A stretch of 50,248 nt of DNA from Rikenellaceae bacterium (GCA_015059785.1 SUZS01000016.1:1-50248), one strand, 5' to 3'. Shown: positions 24,381-33,447, numbered from the stretch's first letter. Program-made: numbers and translations. Notes: generated from the sequence alone by a model not told the origin.

Positions 24381-25705
24381 TACTTAAAGAGTCTATAGAT
24401 GTCGTTTCCGTTTGCATAGAGCATAAGTGCCAGCAGCAGGAACAGGCCTATATACTGCGCAATCTCGAGCACTCGCTCGCTAACCTTTCGGCGGGTAATC
24501 ATCTCCCAGAGGGTAAAGAGCGTATGTCCGCCATCAAGACCTGGGATTGGGATGATGTTCATTATTGCAAGGATAATTGACAAAAACGCCGTCATAGACC
24601 AGAAAGAGTACCAATCCCAAGTACCAGGGAAGATTTTACCAATAGCGATAAAACCACCCACCTGCTTATAGAGTCCAGTATCAGGCTTTACAATCAGTTT
24701 GAGCTGATTCCAGTAGTTCTTTATAGTCCTGCCCGTGAGGCGTGCACCCGCAGGGATAGACTCAAGCAGCGAATAGCTCTTTGTTCGGAGCTTATAAGGT
24801 AGTGCTGCCACAGTGACACCAATCTTACCCTCGCCATTTACCGGCACAAGGATTTTGAGTGTCTCATCCCCTCGCACAACAGTAAGCTCTGCACTCTTAT
24901 TGGCACGCTGAGAGAGCAGTGGAGCGTAGGCTGCAAAATCAACCTCGTCAATACCATCTACGCCTACAACCTTATCGCCCACCTGAAGGCCAGACTCAAT
25001 AGCGGTCTGAGAGACAAGTGAGTCAATAATAAATGGATGGTGGATTGTGCAGAAGCCTCCAAAATCCTCCTTCTGGCGCAGTTCGTTAATCTTCTCATAT
25101 GGCACAACAATGCCTGCAGGTCTACCCTCACGAAGCACCATAACATTAAGGTCGCCATCGGCAAGAATCACGCGCGAAAGCACCGCTGCGCTATTTACAA
25201 CCTGCTCGTCGTTAATAGTAATAATACCGTCGCCATCTCTAAATCCTAAAGCCTCGCCATCGGCATTAAAGCTATAACCATAGCCATTTGTAACATCCTC
25301 ATTTGCAAGATACTGCTCGCCCCAAGCGTAGCTTATACCGCAATAGATAAAGAACGCCAGTATAACATTCATCGTAACGCCCGCCACAAGCACACAGAAG
25401 CGCTGCCAAGCAGGCTTTGAGCGGAACTCCCACGGCTGAGGCTCTGAAGCGAGGTCCTTGCTACCCTGATTCTCATCAATCATACCGGCAATCTGGCAGT
25501 AGCCACCTAATGGAAGCCAACCCATACCATACTCCGTATCGCCACGCTTAAACTTAAAGAGCGAGAAGCCCCAGTCAAAGAAGATATAGAACTTATCAAC
25601 GCGAATCTTAAAGAGTCGCGCCATAATAAAGTGTCCAAACTCGTGCACTGTCACAAGCAGTGTCAAACTAAGAAAAAATTGAATAATTCTAATTACAGTC
25701 TCCAT
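24380..25705 (-). CDS. rseP: Site-2 membrane metalloprotease RseP
   Basis: 441 residues, inner membrane. Intramembrane zinc protease that cuts anti-sigma factors or signal-peptide remnants. HEFGH (21-25) lies in the first helix and the third ligand in NIIPIPGLDGGH (about 383-394). Between them are two PDZ-like domains (about 120-290), seen from GLQVGDKVVGVDG and GFRDGDGIITIND. It lies 15 bases behind dxr, a widely conserved pair in Bacteroidetes. Confidence 0.95.
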   Translation of the reverse strand: METVIRIIQFFLSLTLLVTVHEFGHFIMARLFKIRVDKFYIFFDWGFSLFKFKRGDTEYGMGWLPLGGYCQIAGMIDENQGSKDLASEPQPWEFRSKPAWQRFCVLVAGVTMNVILAFFIYCGISYAWGEQYLANEDVTNGYGYSFNADGEALGFRDGDGIITINDEQVVNSAAVLSRVILADGDLNVMVLREGRPAGIVVPYEKINELRQKEDFGGFCTIHHPFIIDSLVSQTAIESGLQVGDKVVGVDGIDEVDFAAYAPLLSQRANKSAELTVVRGDETLKILVPVNGEGKIGVTVAALPYKLRTKSYSLLESIPAGARLTGRTIKNYWNQLKLIVKPDTGLYKQVGGFIAIGKIFPGTWDWYSFWSMTAFLSIILAIMNIIPIPGLDGGHTLFTLWEMITRRKVSERVLEIAQYIGLFLLLALMLYANGNDIYRLFK

Positions 25706-25720
25706 ATACAGTTATCTTTT

Positions 25721-26881
25721 TTACTCTTTAATCTTCAAAAACTCTCGTGCCAAACGACGGGACTCAAGGTCGGCCGCCGCATAATGCTCAAGTGTAGGAT
25801 TCTTGATATTTTCAGCTCTCTCAAGGGCATACTCAATAGTGCGAACAATATCCAAATAGCCACACTTATGGCCAAGGAACGCCGCTACAGCGACCTCGTT
25901 AGCTCCATTCATCGTGCAGGCCGCCGTACCGCCACTACGCAAGCAGTGGTATGCAATATCAAGTGCCGGATACTTTACCCTATCAACCTCTGCAAAGGTC
26001 AGTGTAGGGTTATCAGCAAAGCTGAAGTGCTCGTCACGCTGCGCACGCTGTGGATACATAAGGGCGAAGGATATCGGCATATGCATATCTGGTGTACCAA
26101 GCTGTGCCTTAATTGCTCCATCCTCAAACTCAACCATAGAGTGGATGACCGACTGCGGGTGGATAAGCACCGAGATTTTATCCGCATCAAGGCCAAAGAG
26201 CCAAGCCGCCTCAATAACCTCAAAGCCCTTATTGACAAGCGTAGATGAGTCTATAGTAATCTTCGCGCCCATTGTCCACTGCGGATGCTTGAGTGCCTGC
26301 TCGGGCGTAACATCCTTAAGTGCCTCTATAGGCAGGTCACGCAGCGAGCCACCGCTACAAGTGATAATTAGTCGGCGCAGTGGAGCGCGCTCGCCAATAA
26401 GACACTGGAAGATTGCTGAGTGCTCCGAGTCTATCGGAAGAATTGGTGCGCGATACTGCTCAGCAAGGCGCATAACAAGAGCTCCTGCAACAACAAGGGT
26501 CTCCTTATTTGCAAGTGCAATTTTCTTCGACTTTTTGATTGCCGAGACTGTAGGCATCAGACCCGCATAGCCCACAAGGGCATTGACAACCACATCTACA
26601 TTATCATCGGCGGCAACTTGCGCCACAGCCTGTTCGCCCGCATAGACCTTTATCGGATAGGCGGCAAGTGCCTGACAGAGTGGCTCATAGAGCGAAGTGT
26701 CGGCAATAACCACGCTATCGGCATTAAACTCCACAGCCTGCTGTGCGAGCAGTTGCCAGTTACGGTGCGCCGTAAGGGTTGTAATCTCAAAAAGGTTGCT
26801 GTTCTGACGAACAATATCAAGTGTCTGCACTCCTATAGAGCCCGTTGAGCCAAGTAGTGCAATGCGTTGTTTCTCCATCAT
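25721..26881 (-). CDS. dxr: 1-Deoxy-D-xylulose 5-phosphate reductoisomerase
   Basis: 386 residues, cytosolic. Converts DXP to 2-C-methyl-D-erythritol 4-phosphate with NADPH, the committed step of the MEP isoprenoid pathway. Motifs: NADPH loop GSTGSIG, ANKETLVVAG, PIDSEHSAIFQCL with the metal-binding Asp and Glu, GGSLRD, and the NGANEVAVAAFL region. Start ATG 26881 or 26878; the first overlaps the stop of the M23-like gene. Standard length. Confidence 0.97.
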   Translation of the reverse strand: MMEKQRIALLGSTGSIGVQTLDIVRQNSNLFEITTLTAHRNWQLLAQQAVEFNADSVVIADTSLYEPLCQALAAYPIKVYAGEQAVAQVAADDNVDVVVNALVGYAGLMPTVSAIKKSKKIALANKETLVVAGALVMRLAEQYRAPILPIDSEHSAIFQCLIGERAPLRRLIITCSGGSLRDLPIEALKDVTPEQALKHPQWTMGAKITIDSSTLVNKGFEVIEAAWLFGLDADKISVLIHPQSVIHSMVEFEDGAIKAQLGTPDMHMPISFALMYPQRAQRDEHFSFADNPTLTFAEVDRVKYPALDIAYHCLRSGGTAACTMNGANEVAVAAFLGHKCGYLDIVRTIEYALERAENIKNPTLEHYAAADLESRRLAREFLKIKE

Positions 26882-27735
26882 TAGAATAAAATATAGGACT
26901 CTGGATTGAGTGGTTTACTACCCATCCACATCTCAAATTCAAACATCTTCTCAGCCTCGCTCTCTGCAGCAGAGTAGCCGATAACCTCGTTAGCACTCAC
27001 TCGCTGCCCCTTTGTCACAATAGCTCCCGAGAGGTTGCGATAGATAGTAACAATACCGTTATCGTGCTGCACTATAATGCTATTACCACTCTCTGGCAAC
27101 CAATCTACAGCCACAACCGTACCGTCACTGACGGCTACAATCTGCTGCTCGGCAGCTGCTGCCATGCGGATGCCAAAGAGTCCCACCTTGGCATTAAATC
27201 GCTCGGCGATAATACCCTCCATAGGCTTTACAGCACTAATCTTTGTATGGCTTTGGTTTACTCCGCCAGCATTTAGAGCATATAGACGGTCGTTCTCCAT
27301 CTGACGACGGAAGAGCGAGTCTGCACCCGACGGCGGGACAATACTCTTGTCAAAGGCGACAGAGTCACCCCTGACAGAGCTCATCGCAGGCATTTTGCCA
27401 TCCACAACAAGAATACGATTCTCATTGTAGACAAGCATCTGGTTCATCTTGCGCTCAAGTGAGTCCACACGAATAAGGGTGCGTATCAGGGTCTGGCGCG
27501 AGCGCGAAGCGTCTGTTCTATAGCCAGGGAGCATATCAAGCAGTGGAGTATACGCCACTAAGGCGAGCAGAATGGCAAAGACAATAGTTACAAGCGCAAC
27601 GCCACTCATCACCATAGCCACAGGCGAAAGATGAGCATACCACCTCTCCGTTCCGCTCTCGGGCTCTACGATAACAAGCTTGCGCTTACGAAATATATTA
27701 TGCCACCAAAGTGAAATTTTCTCAAAAAGTCTCAT
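26881..27735 (-). CDS. M23/LytM-domain membrane protein with all zinc ligands lost
   Basis: 284 residues: a short cytoplasmic N-terminus, one transmembrane helix (about 35-62), a periplasmic coiled-coil-like stretch (about 75-110) and a C-terminal LytM fold (about 185-284). The fold is clear from NAKVGLFGIRMAA, SDGTVVAVDW, NSIIVQHDNG and PLNPESYI. In active M23 peptidases the first block carries H and D (GxHxGxD), the middle Y-x-H and the end HxH; here they read LFGIR, YRNLS and FEFEM, so every ligand is missing. By analogy with EnvC and NlpD it may bind or regulate a cell-wall hydrolase instead of cutting peptidoglycan. First gene of the operon with dxr, rseP, radA and the MATE pump. Confidence 0.85.
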   Translation of the reverse strand: MRLFEKISLWWHNIFRKRKLVIVEPESGTERWYAHLSPVAMVMSGVALVTIVFAILLALVAYTPLLDMLPGYRTDASRSRQTLIRTLIRVDSLERKMNQMLVYNENRILVVDGKMPAMSSVRGDSVAFDKSIVPPSGADSLFRRQMENDRLYALNAGGVNQSHTKISAVKPMEGIIAERFNAKVGLFGIRMAAAAEQQIVAVSDGTVVAVDWLPESGNSIIVQHDNGIVTIYRNLSGAIVTKGQRVSANEVIGYSAAESEAEKMFEFEMWMGSKPLNPESYILF

Positions 27736-27752
27736 ATAGACACATATTTGTA

Positions 27753-27760
27753 CAAAGATA
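27753..27760 (-). promoter_or_regulatory. -7 box upstream of the M23-like/dxr/rseP/radA operon
   Basis: TATCTTTG on the minus strand, 17 bases before the ATG at 27735. The -33 region is weak. Confidence 0.5.
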
Positions 27761-27804
27761 CAAACTTATTTTTGATTTGAACGACTATTTGAGAAATAAA
27801 GTAT

Positions 27805-28446
27805 CTAACAACCAAATTCAAGACGCCATTTTATCTCATCTACCACTAACTGAGCAGTACTATTTTCGGGCAACTGCTCCAAAATTGAGGCTACAAGCTC
27901 TCTATTACTCGCAATTACCGAAGCCAAAAGTGCAACAGCACCCTGCGCCACAAGATGATTATTTGGATTGAGTGTAACGACTTCAACTACAGATGTTTGA
28001 ATAGCACTATCAGAGATATTCTTGTTTCGTGCAGCGGCAAGCAGTGCTGCATAGGCAACAAGGCTATTTTCACCTCTACACCAAGCAGTAACCAAACTAT
28101 CTATATCCTCAACATTACAGAGAAGCCCTTGTGCCGCCTGCTCGGCAAGTTCAGAGTTTACTATACCCTCACGCCAGAAGTCAAGCTCGCTGCCCGTAAG
28201 TTGCTCTGCATCAGCAATCCAGAGGGCAATAATCTGAAGTTCTCGCACCTGCTGACGATAGAGGAACTTTGCAAGGTCATGGTCAGTGCCCACCTCTACA
28301 GCCATATCGCGGATGCTATGAATAGCCACGCCGTAGTTCATACCATACTTAGCACCATAGTAGCGGAAAGTATCAAGCACAGCACCATTCATCTGCTTAC
28401 GGATTTTCCCGAGCAGAGAGACCATTTTTGATGTATTGTTCTGCAT
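27805..28446 (-). CDS. HEAT-repeat protein, DNA alkylation repair (AlkD/AlkC)-like
   Basis: 213 residues, soluble, all-helical with HEAT-like pairs. The beginning (LGKIRKQMNGAVLDTFRYYG, then NYGVAIHSIRDMA) and the LAKFLYRQQVRELQIIALWI helix resemble the small Bacteroidales proteins assigned to the DNA alkylation repair family. AlkD glycosylases use a Trp, an Asp and an Arg; I cannot place these with confidence here, so activity on alkylated DNA is unproven. It starts one base behind the DUF4831 gene and is cotranscribed with it. Confidence 0.6.
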   Translation of the reverse strand: MQNNTSKMVSLLGKIRKQMNGAVLDTFRYYGAKYGMNYGVAIHSIRDMAVEVGTDHDLAKFLYRQQVRELQIIALWIADAEQLTGSELDFWREGIVNSELAEQAAQGLLCNVEDIDSLVTAWCRGENSLVAYAALLAAARNKNISDSAIQTSVVEVVTLNPNNHLVAQGAVALLASVIASNRELVASILEQLPENSTAQLVVDEIKWRLEFGC

Positions 28447-28447
28447 A

Positions 28448-29302
28448 CTATTTTACAAGAGGAAGGGCTAAAGTCACACTCTGTCCATACTGATAAATCT
28501 CGCGCTCCACAGCATCAAGAGTCTGTGTGCCAAGCAGTAACTCAACCTTACACATAGCAGGTACGGCAAACTGAGCCTTACTCTTATCCTTCTCGCCTGC
28601 TACTGGAAGAGCTGAAGTATCTACAGCCTGAGGCGTGAAGTAGAGCATTATTGGGTCGCCAGAGAGGTCTGATACACCGACAACACCCACACCCTCACGA
28701 TAGCGCGCAAGGATATAGTTCTTCTCTGCCGCTACTGGGGTAATTGTATAGTTATAGGTGTCTATCTTTGTTGTCGTTGTGCCGTAGAACATATCAAGAC
28801 ACTGCTGCTCCATTGCATCAATCTTTGCAAGTGCCGCCGCAAGCCCAGCACCAAAGACATGCTCGCCCGCATCGCCCGTAATAAGTTCCTTACGACTTCT
28901 ACGCAGTGAGAATATCATCTCTGCTGCCGCTGCAGCTTGCTGATCAAGGCTCTGGGCGCGATTATCGCTCTTAAAAATAGGAAGAATAGCCTCAACAGCA
29001 CTCGTCTCCTCCACTGATGGCACTGCTGATGGCTCCTTATCACAAATCACAGCAGAGACAATCTCTGTCTGACACTTCTCAGCAAGTGACGCACGCACAC
29101 CGAGCATCTTTTGCGCATAGCGGGCAAACTCTCCAGGTTCAAAGTTGGTGCTCTTTACCGTAACAGATACAGTAACGCTACTTTGAGGGTCAGAGTAGAC
29201 AACCTCTCCATTCTTTGTATATAGTCCACTGCGGACAACGCCCTGTGCCGACAATGCAGTCACGCAGCACAGTGATAGTATAAATGCAAAAATATGTTTC
29301 AT
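28448..29302 (-). CDS. DUF4831 family secreted protein
   Basis: 284 residues with a cleavable signal peptide (MKHIFAFILSLCCVTALSAQ). An in-frame ATG eight codons upstream lies inside the promoter; ATG 29302 is 5 bases from the -7 box. The layout (GLYTKNGEVVYSDPQSSVTVSVTVKS, then YAQKMLGVRA and a C-terminal FTPQAVDTSALP) matches the Bacteroidales family DUF4831, whose function is not known. The presence of its own strong promoter makes it and the AlkD-like gene a separate unit from the trmN6 operon upstream. Confidence 0.8.
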   Translation of the reverse strand: MKHIFAFILSLCCVTALSAQGVVRSGLYTKNGEVVYSDPQSSVTVSVTVKSTNFEPGEFARYAQKMLGVRASLAEKCQTEIVSAVICDKEPSAVPSVEETSAVEAILPIFKSDNRAQSLDQQAAAAAEMIFSLRRSRKELITGDAGEHVFGAGLAAALAKIDAMEQQCLDMFYGTTTTKIDTYNYTITPVAAEKNYILARYREGVGVVGVSDLSGDPIMLYFTPQAVDTSALPVAGEKDKSKAQFAVPAMCKVELLLGTQTLDAVEREIYQYGQSVTLALPLVK

Positions 29303-29307
29303 AACTA

Positions 29308-29338
29308 CAAAGTTACTTATTTTCACTTAATAATCAAA
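29308..29338 (-). promoter_or_regulatory. Promoter of the DUF4831 gene, leaderless type
   Basis: Minus-strand TTTG (29335-29338), 19 bases, TAACTTTG (29308-29315): perfect consensus. The box ends 5 bases before ATG 29302. The -33 box overlaps the last codons of the upstream trmN6 gene. Confidence 0.8.
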
Positions 29339-30035
29339 ATTTCAGATAAAAATCCTTTGTCAGCTCGCGATACTGAGAACTATACTCACGCCCCTCATCC
29401 TCATATATTGTAAGGCTCTCATACGCCACACTCTCGCAACGGCCAAACGACAGCTCTGCCATTGTGCGGATAGCCTCGGTAAAGGACCTTGAGCGGACAT
29501 CACACCGGCGAACAAGCTGTAACTGCGTAAGAGATAGGTATCGCTCCATCTGCTCCGTAGGTAGTATGAGCGCAAAGCGACCCGTTTTTTCAAGCAGACG
29601 GCACACCGAGACATCCAACTGCTCAAGGGTAAGGCTTGTAGTATGGCGAGCCGTTGTGCGAAGAGCATCTGGACAGAGGAGCGAATCGGAGAAGTATGGC
29701 GGATTTGAGACTATAAGGTCAAACTTTTCGTCCTCAAAGTCCTGCACAGAGCTCTTTACTACACTCAACCGCTCACTCCATGGCGAAGCGGCAAAGTTAG
29801 CCCCGGCGCACTCTACTGCACCCTGTTCAATATCTACGCCCACAACTCTTTGCGCGTCACCTCTTTGCGCCATCATCAGCGCAATAACGCCCGTACCCGT
29901 ACCGATATCAAGCACCCGATTTGCACCCGCCACATCTACCCAAGCACCCAGCAGCACGCCGTCAGTGCCGATTTTCATCGCAGCACCAGACTGCTCAACG
30001 GCAAACTGCTTAAAGGTAAACCTACTATTTCTCAT
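29334..30035 (-). CDS. tRNA1(Val) (adenine-37-N6)-methyltransferase-like
   Basis: 233 residues. SAM-dependent methyltransferase of the TrmN6/YfiC group: KIGTDGVLLGAW, SAM loop VLDIGTGTGVIALMMAQR, GVDIEQGAVECA and the catalytic NPPY (VSNPPYFSDSL) typical of N6-adenine methylases. The expected substrate is A37 of tRNA-Val. Overlaps the TIGR02757 gene by four bases; last gene of the operon starting at 33276. Confidence 0.85.
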   Translation of the reverse strand: MRNSRFTFKQFAVEQSGAAMKIGTDGVLLGAWVDVAGANRVLDIGTGTGVIALMMAQRGDAQRVVGVDIEQGAVECAGANFAASPWSERLSVVKSSVQDFEDEKFDLIVSNPPYFSDSLLCPDALRTTARHTTSLTLEQLDVSVCRLLEKTGRFALILPTEQMERYLSLTQLQLVRRCDVRSRSFTEAIRTMAELSFGRCESVAYESLTIYEDEGREYSSQYRELTKDFYLKF

Positions 30036-30823
30036 CGCAAAAATCCATCTATGCCCGCACCAAAGAGTGCATAATCATACTTCACGGGGTCCTCGGCGCA
30101 GAACTTACGAAGGCTCGCTGTAATCTCTGCCGTAGCCTTCCAGTCGTTCTGCTTGCGCGACAGAAGTCCAAGCGCGCGACCCATATTTCCGCTATGGACA
30201 TCAAGTGGCAGATAGAGTGCCGAAGCGGGTATTTTACGCCACAGACCGAAGTCCACACCGCGATTGTCACACCTAACAAACCAACGAAGATACATATTGA
30301 GTCGCTTACATGCCGCCCCCTTGTCTATAGACGAAAAGTGCTTCTCACAATGAACATTATGCTCCGCCGAGAAGAACTCGCGACGCACTTCAGAGAGCAC
30401 CGCTGCCATATCTTGATGCTTCAAGTAACTACTCTCAAACAGAGAACCCACAGTGCCATATTTATGACAGATAGATTGCAGCGCGCGGACAAAATCGACA
30501 AAGTCCCCTCCATTAAATGTACGGTGGACATAGCTCGTAAGAGTGTTAAAATCGCTCTGCTCCGCCCCCATAACAAAGCTATATGGCGCAAAGTCCATAT
30601 ACTCCATCATTCGGCGAGCCGAGCGGACAATAGCTTTACGGTTTCCCCAAGCGATTGTAGATGCCAAAAAGCCCGCAATCTCCTTGTCTCTATCATCGGT
30701 AAAACTATGCGGAACTGAGATTGGGTCGGCCTCAATAAAGTCGGTATTGTTATACTTATCGTGCAGAGCCTCAAGCATTTCGTACATCTGCTCGGCACTA
30801 AAATCAGAGTATTGCTCCATCAC
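30032..30823 (-). CDS. TIGR02757 family protein
   Basis: 263 residues, soluble, mostly helical. Sequence such as [35 protein letters not shown] segment ([20 protein letters not shown]) and [16 protein letters not shown] fits the conserved family TIGR02757, which resembles HhH-GPD glycosylase-like folds but has no proven activity. It overlaps lolD by 20 bases and trmN6 by 4, so it is tightly coupled in the operon. Confidence 0.82.
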   Translation of the reverse strand: MMEQYSDFSAEQMYEMLEALHDKYNNTDFIEADPISVPHSFTDDRDKEIAGFLASTIAWGNRKAIVRSARRMMEYMDFAPYSFVMGAEQSDFNTLTSYVHRTFNGGDFVDFVRALQSICHKYGTVGSLFESSYLKHQDMAAVLSEVRREFFSAEHNVHCEKHFSSIDKGAACKRLNMYLRWFVRCDNRGVDFGLWRKIPASALYLPLDVHSGNMGRALGLLSRKQNDWKATAEITASLRKFCAEDPVKYDYALFGAGIDGFLR

Positions 30824-31454
30824 TCATAACAATTTTTCGGTCCACAGAATCGGCAAGGCTCATATCGTGCGTAACCATAACAATGGTCTGGTTAAACTCG
30901 CGCCTAATATCAAGCAGCAGCGAGTGTATCTGGTCGCGCGAAGCTGTATCAAGATTTCCCGTAGGCTCATCGGCAAGCACCACAGATGGTCTATTAATTA
31001 ACGCGCGAGCGATAGCCACCCTTTGTTGCTCGCCACCCGACAGCTCTACTGGCTTATGAGTAGTGCGCTCTGAAAGTCCCACCATATCAAGAAGCTCCGC
31101 TGCACGAGAGAAGGCATCCTTGCGCTCCGCACCACCTATAAGTGCTGGCATAGCGACATTCTCAAGAGCCGTAAACTCTGGCAGTAGATGGTGGAACTGG
31201 AACACAAAGCCGATGTGTCGGTTACGAAACGCAGCAAGCTCCTTCTCGCCCATCGTCGTGCAATCCTTGCCCGCAATCTCTACCCTACCGCTATCTGCCG
31301 CCATCAGCGTGCCTAAAATCTGCAGCAGGGTACTCTTGCCCGCGCCACTCGCGCCAACTATAGCTACAATCTCACCCTGAGCCACCTCAAGGCTCACACC
31401 ACGAAGTGCCTCAACGGTTAAAAATCGCTTATAAATCTCCGAAGCCTTTATCAT
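30804..31454 (-). CDS. lolD: ABC transporter ATPase, LolD-like
   Basis: 216 residues. Walker [10 protein letters not shown], signature [15 protein letters not shown], Walker [13 protein letters not shown] and the H-loop VTHD are intact. The MacB/LolD subgroup drives lipoprotein release from the inner membrane or related mechanotransmission; the LolCE-like permease is not in the window, so the specific complex is inferred. Overlaps folP by 26 bases and the TIGR02757 gene by 20. Confidence 0.88.
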   Translation of the reverse strand: MIKASEIYKRFLTVEALRGVSLEVAQGEIVAIVGASGAGKSTLLQILGTLMAADSGRVEIAGKDCTTMGEKELAAFRNRHIGFVFQFHHLLPEFTALENVAMPALIGGAERKDAFSRAAELLDMVGLSERTTHKPVELSGGEQQRVAIARALINRPSVVLADEPTGNLDTASRDQIHSLLLDIRREFNQTIVMVTHDMSLADSVDRKIVMSDGAIL

Positions 31455-32265
31455 TTGTATACTCTCTAAAAATCTTTACTATCTGCACCGCAGGCTCTAC
31501 ATCGTGCACACGCAGAATTGTCGCACCTAAATTAATTGCCTCCCAATTTAGGGCTATTGTTCCCGCCAGAGCATCCTGCGGCGTAGTCTCCAACACCTTG
31601 TATATCATCGACTTGCGCGATAGCCCCACAAGCACCGCATAGCCCAAAGCACAAAGTCTACCAAGTCCAGCAAGCAGTTGATAGTTCTGTTCAACGCTCT
31701 TTGCAAAGCCAAATCCAGGGTCAAGGATTATATTTTCTCGCTTCACTCCTCTACGCTGTAGCTCTGTTGCGCGAGAAGAGAGGTATTCTACCACCTCCGT
31801 CACAACATCCTTATACTCTGTCTTACTCTGCATAGTCTGCGGCGTACCTCTCATGTGCATCGCCACATACGGCACGCCAAGCTCCGCCACAGTATCAAAC
31901 ATCCTACTATCCCCCTCCCCTGCCGTAATGTCGTTCACTATCACAGCGCCATACTTTGCTACAGTTCGGCGGACAATCTCCGCACGGAAGGTATCAACAG
32001 ATACTGCCACCTCTGGTGCCACCCTGCGAGCCGCACCAACGCCCATATCTACACGACTCCACTCCTGCTCCATAGGGATATCATCCGCCCCTGGGCGCGA
32101 TGAGTAGCCGCCGATATCTATTATCGTTGCACCAGCTGCCACAGCCTCCGATATACGACGCTCGACAGCCTCAACATCCGTCACACGCGAGACATCATAG
32201 AACGAGTCAGCAGTAACATTAACGATGGCCATCACCTGCAAAGTATGGAAATCAGGAAATTTCAT
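31429..32265 (-). CDS. folP: Dihydropteroate synthase
   Basis: 278 residues. Condenses p-aminobenzoate with the pterin diphosphate in folate synthesis; the target of sulfonamides. Motifs: [67 protein letters not shown], and VGLSRKSMI. The usual NVTPDSFSDG loop reads [10 protein letters not shown] here. It overlaps coaE by 14 bases. Confidence 0.95.
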   Translation of the reverse strand: MKFPDFHTLQVMAIVNVTADSFYDVSRVTDVEAVERRISEAVAAGATIIDIGGYSSRPGADDIPMEQEWSRVDMGVGAARRVAPEVAVSVDTFRAEIVRRTVAKYGAVIVNDITAGEGDSRMFDTVAELGVPYVAMHMRGTPQTMQSKTEYKDVVTEVVEYLSSRATELQRRGVKRENIILDPGFGFAKSVEQNYQLLAGLGRLCALGYAVLVGLSRKSMIYKVLETTPQDALAGTIALNWEAINLGATILRVHDVEPAVQIVKIFREYTNDKGFGDL

Positions 32266-32839
32266 CTCTTAATGCTCTATCAACACTCTCAACCTGAGCC
32301 TTTGTACTCTCAAGTGTAATATTCTCAATCGTAAAGTCAGCCCTTGACCGCAGCTCTTCTATACTCATCTGCACCGCCATACGCGACATCACAGCCTCTC
32401 TTGTCGTCCCATCGCGAGCCATAGCGCGCTCTATAGCGACACTATCAGGCACAACAACTGCCACAGTATAGTCTACAACATCCCTAAGCCCCGACTCAAA
32501 GAGTATTGCCGACTCTACAATAACATAATCGCCACTCTGACTCTCTGCCCAAAAACAAAAATCACGGCATACCGCAGGGTGGACTAAAGAGTTGAGTAGC
32601 AATCGTTTACTATCATCTGCAAAAATCTGCGAGGCGAGATACTTACGATTGAGCACCCCTCCAATATAACACTGAGAGCCGAATGCCGCAACAATCTTCT
32701 CTACCAGAGACTTATCGCAGTTCATCAGCTCTTTTGCCCTATCATCGGCAATATAAGTGGCAACACCTAACTGCTCAAACATCCGACAGACGGTGCTCTT
32801 TCCACTGCCGATAGTGCCACACAGACCAACTTTTATCAT
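32252..32839 (-). CDS. coaE: Dephospho-CoA kinase
   Basis: 195 residues. Last step of coenzyme A synthesis, phosphorylating the 3' hydroxyl of dephospho-CoA. P-loop GTIGSGKST at the N-terminus, DDRAKELM with the catalytic Asp, LVHPAV and FESGL region are present. Overlaps the YbbR-like gene by four bases and folP by 14. Confidence 0.94.
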   Translation of the reverse strand: MIKVGLCGTIGSGKSTVCRMFEQLGVATYIADDRAKELMNCDKSLVEKIVAAFGSQCYIGGVLNRKYLASQIFADDSKRLLLNSLVHPAVCRDFCFWAESQSGDYVIVESAILFESGLRDVVDYTVAVVVPDSVAIERAMARDGTTREAVMSRMAVQMSIEELRSRADFTIENITLESTKAQVESVDRALRDEIS

Positions 32840-33276
32840 TTGTCAAAATCTTTTGGAGCCTCTATATCTGGCACAGCACCTATAGAGCGGATATTAATAT
32901 CACTAAGCCTTACTGAAATGGCATTTTTCAGCGACTCTGACTGCAGATGAATTCTAACCCTATCCGTCGGCGCAGCACCAATCTGCGTAACCTCGCGCAT
33001 AACGGTATACTCCAACTCCGAAAGTGGGATATTGAGTCGGTTTGTAGAGATAACATATCCAAAGAGATTTGTACCCTTACCCTCAACAACGCAAGGCACC
33101 TCAAATCGCTGATCGCCAATGCGAATCTTAACATCAAGGTCGGTGGTATAGTTGTAGTTCAACTTTGCAATATACCACAGCGTAAACGATGCCACAAATA
33201 GACTTATAAAGACTGGCGAAATGTACTTTTTCGCAAGCTCGCCCAACTTCTTAATATACTCCCAAATTCGTTTCAT
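32836..33276 (-). CDS. YbbR-like membrane-anchored protein
   Basis: 146 residues. One N-terminal transmembrane helix (about 18-40) followed by an extracytoplasmic beta-rich domain (about 45-140) that resembles a single YbbR repeat, as in the proteins encoded before coaE in other Bacteroidales. YbbR/CdaR domains regulate a diadenylate cyclase in Firmicutes; no such cyclase is visible here, so only the fold is proposed. First gene of the operon ybbR-coaE-folP-lolD-TIGR02757-trmN6; its promoter sits 5 bases before the ATG. Confidence 0.65.
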   Translation of the reverse strand: MKRIWEYIKKLGELAKKYISPVFISLFVASFTLWYIAKLNYNYTTDLDVKIRIGDQRFEVPCVVEGKGTNLFGYVISTNRLNIPLSELEYTVMREVTQIGAAPTDRVRIHLQSESLKNAISVRLSDINIRSIGAVPDIEAPKDFDK

Positions 33277-33281
33277 AACTA

Positions 33282-33320
33282 CAAAGGTAGTAATAATTTG
33301 CGAAACAGCAAATTATTACC
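33282..33320 (-). promoter_or_regulatory. Promoter of the ybbR-coaE-folP operon inside an inverted repeat
   Basis: Minus-strand TTTG (33309-33312), 19 bases, TACCTTTG (33282-33289), ending 5 bases before ATG 33276. An inverted repeat GGTAGTAATAATTTGC (33286-33301) with GCAAATTATTACCACC (33308-33323) covers both boxes; 15 of 16 positions pair. Confidence 0.8.
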
Positions 33321-33327
33321 ACCTTTG

Positions 33328-33443
33328 GCTATTAGCTATTAGCTGTTAGCCATTAGCCGCCTACCTACAAAAAAATATCCACCGAAGTGGATATTTTTTA
33401 ATTACCATAAGCCAATGGCTAATGGCCAAAAGCCAATAGTTAG
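33328..33443. repeat. 7-base tandem repeats flanking a terminator
   Basis: Left arm (33328-33358): GCTATTA, GCTATTA, GCTGTTA, GCCATTA, GCC. Right arm (33409-33443): AAGCCAA, TGGCTAA, TGGCCAA, AAGCCAA, TAGTTAG. Each arm keeps a strict 7-base register and the arms are roughly inverse to each other. The terminator hairpin of the next gene lies between them. Confidence 0.65.
33375..33400 (-). terminator. Terminator of the 1186-residue lipoprotein gene
   Basis: Perfect stem ATATCCAC/GTGGATAT with loop CGAA (33375-33394), A-run on the left and T-run on the right, usable in both directions; on the minus strand it ends the gene stopping at 33448. Confidence 0.85.
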
Positions 33444-33447
33444 AACA

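Noticed and set aside
25631..26570. Two long plus-strand frames opposite dxr and rseP
   Set aside because: They lie wholly inside well-recognised conserved genes and show no motif or start signal.
33328..33443. Heptamer and 9-base arrays as a CRISPR array
   Set aside because: Units are 7 or 9 bases and contiguous, with no unique spacers and no cas genes.
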